Source of the DNA: Bacteroidales bacterium UBA2632
Lineage (GTDB): Bacteria; Bacteroidota; Bacteroidia; Bacteroidales; Dysgonomonadaceae
Assembly (NCBI GenBank): GCA_002359825.1
Contig: DENY01000217.1
Span: forward strand, 3,923-10,614
Direction of reading: 5' to 3'
DNA: 6,692 nucleotides
Shown here: positions 6,650 through 6,692 of the stretch, piece by piece
How positions within the stretch are numbered: the stretch's first letter is position 1
How the letters are laid out: each line of letters starts with the position of its first letter
Notes under the pieces: model-generated
What the model was told of the DNA's origin: nothing
What the model saw: the letters and a program-made list of their open reading frames with translations, nothing else
Database searches by the model: none
Position numbers and translations under genes: made by a program

Positions 6650-6692
6650 AGTTTTGTGCTAATTTTAAATCCCACTTTCATTAAAACAATAT

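Overview
The window is an AT-rich stretch of a Bacteroidota chromosome, most likely order Bacteroidales. This rests on a DUF6242-type lipoprotein beside uppS and bamA, on Bacteroidota-style sequence variants in UppS and RibD, on the absence of clear Shine-Dalgarno sequences, and on a promoter-like box matching TAnnTTTG. I cannot name the genus. All seven genes are ordinary chromosomal genes; I see no insertion sequence, CRISPR array, tRNA, rRNA or phage gene.

The layout is two divergent gene clusters separated by 4460-4618. The minus-strand cluster reads, in order of transcription, ribD (riboflavin deaminase/reductase), a predicted surface or periplasmic lipoprotein of DUF6242 type, uppS (undecaprenyl diphosphate synthase) and bamA (outer-membrane assembly factor). 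bamA runs off the left edge, so only its signal peptide and about four POTRA domains are present. The plus-strand cluster reads prmC (release-factor methyltransferase), recX (RecA modulator) and comF (phosphoribosyltransferase-like, competence family). Its genes are separated by 5 bp and 1 bp and must be co-transcribed.

uppS and bamA both serve the cell envelope: one makes the lipid carrier for peptidoglycan and surface polysaccharides, the other inserts outer-membrane proteins. The lipoprotein lies directly upstream of them and is the least understood gene here. The plus cluster mixes translation termination with DNA-related functions.

Two start sites were moved inward from the longest possible reading frames: uppS to 1877 and the lipoprotein to 3312. 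The most notable non-coding signal is a perfect 11-bp inverted repeat at 1945-1971, straddling the stop codon of the lipoprotein gene. I found no convincing undescribed multi-gene system.
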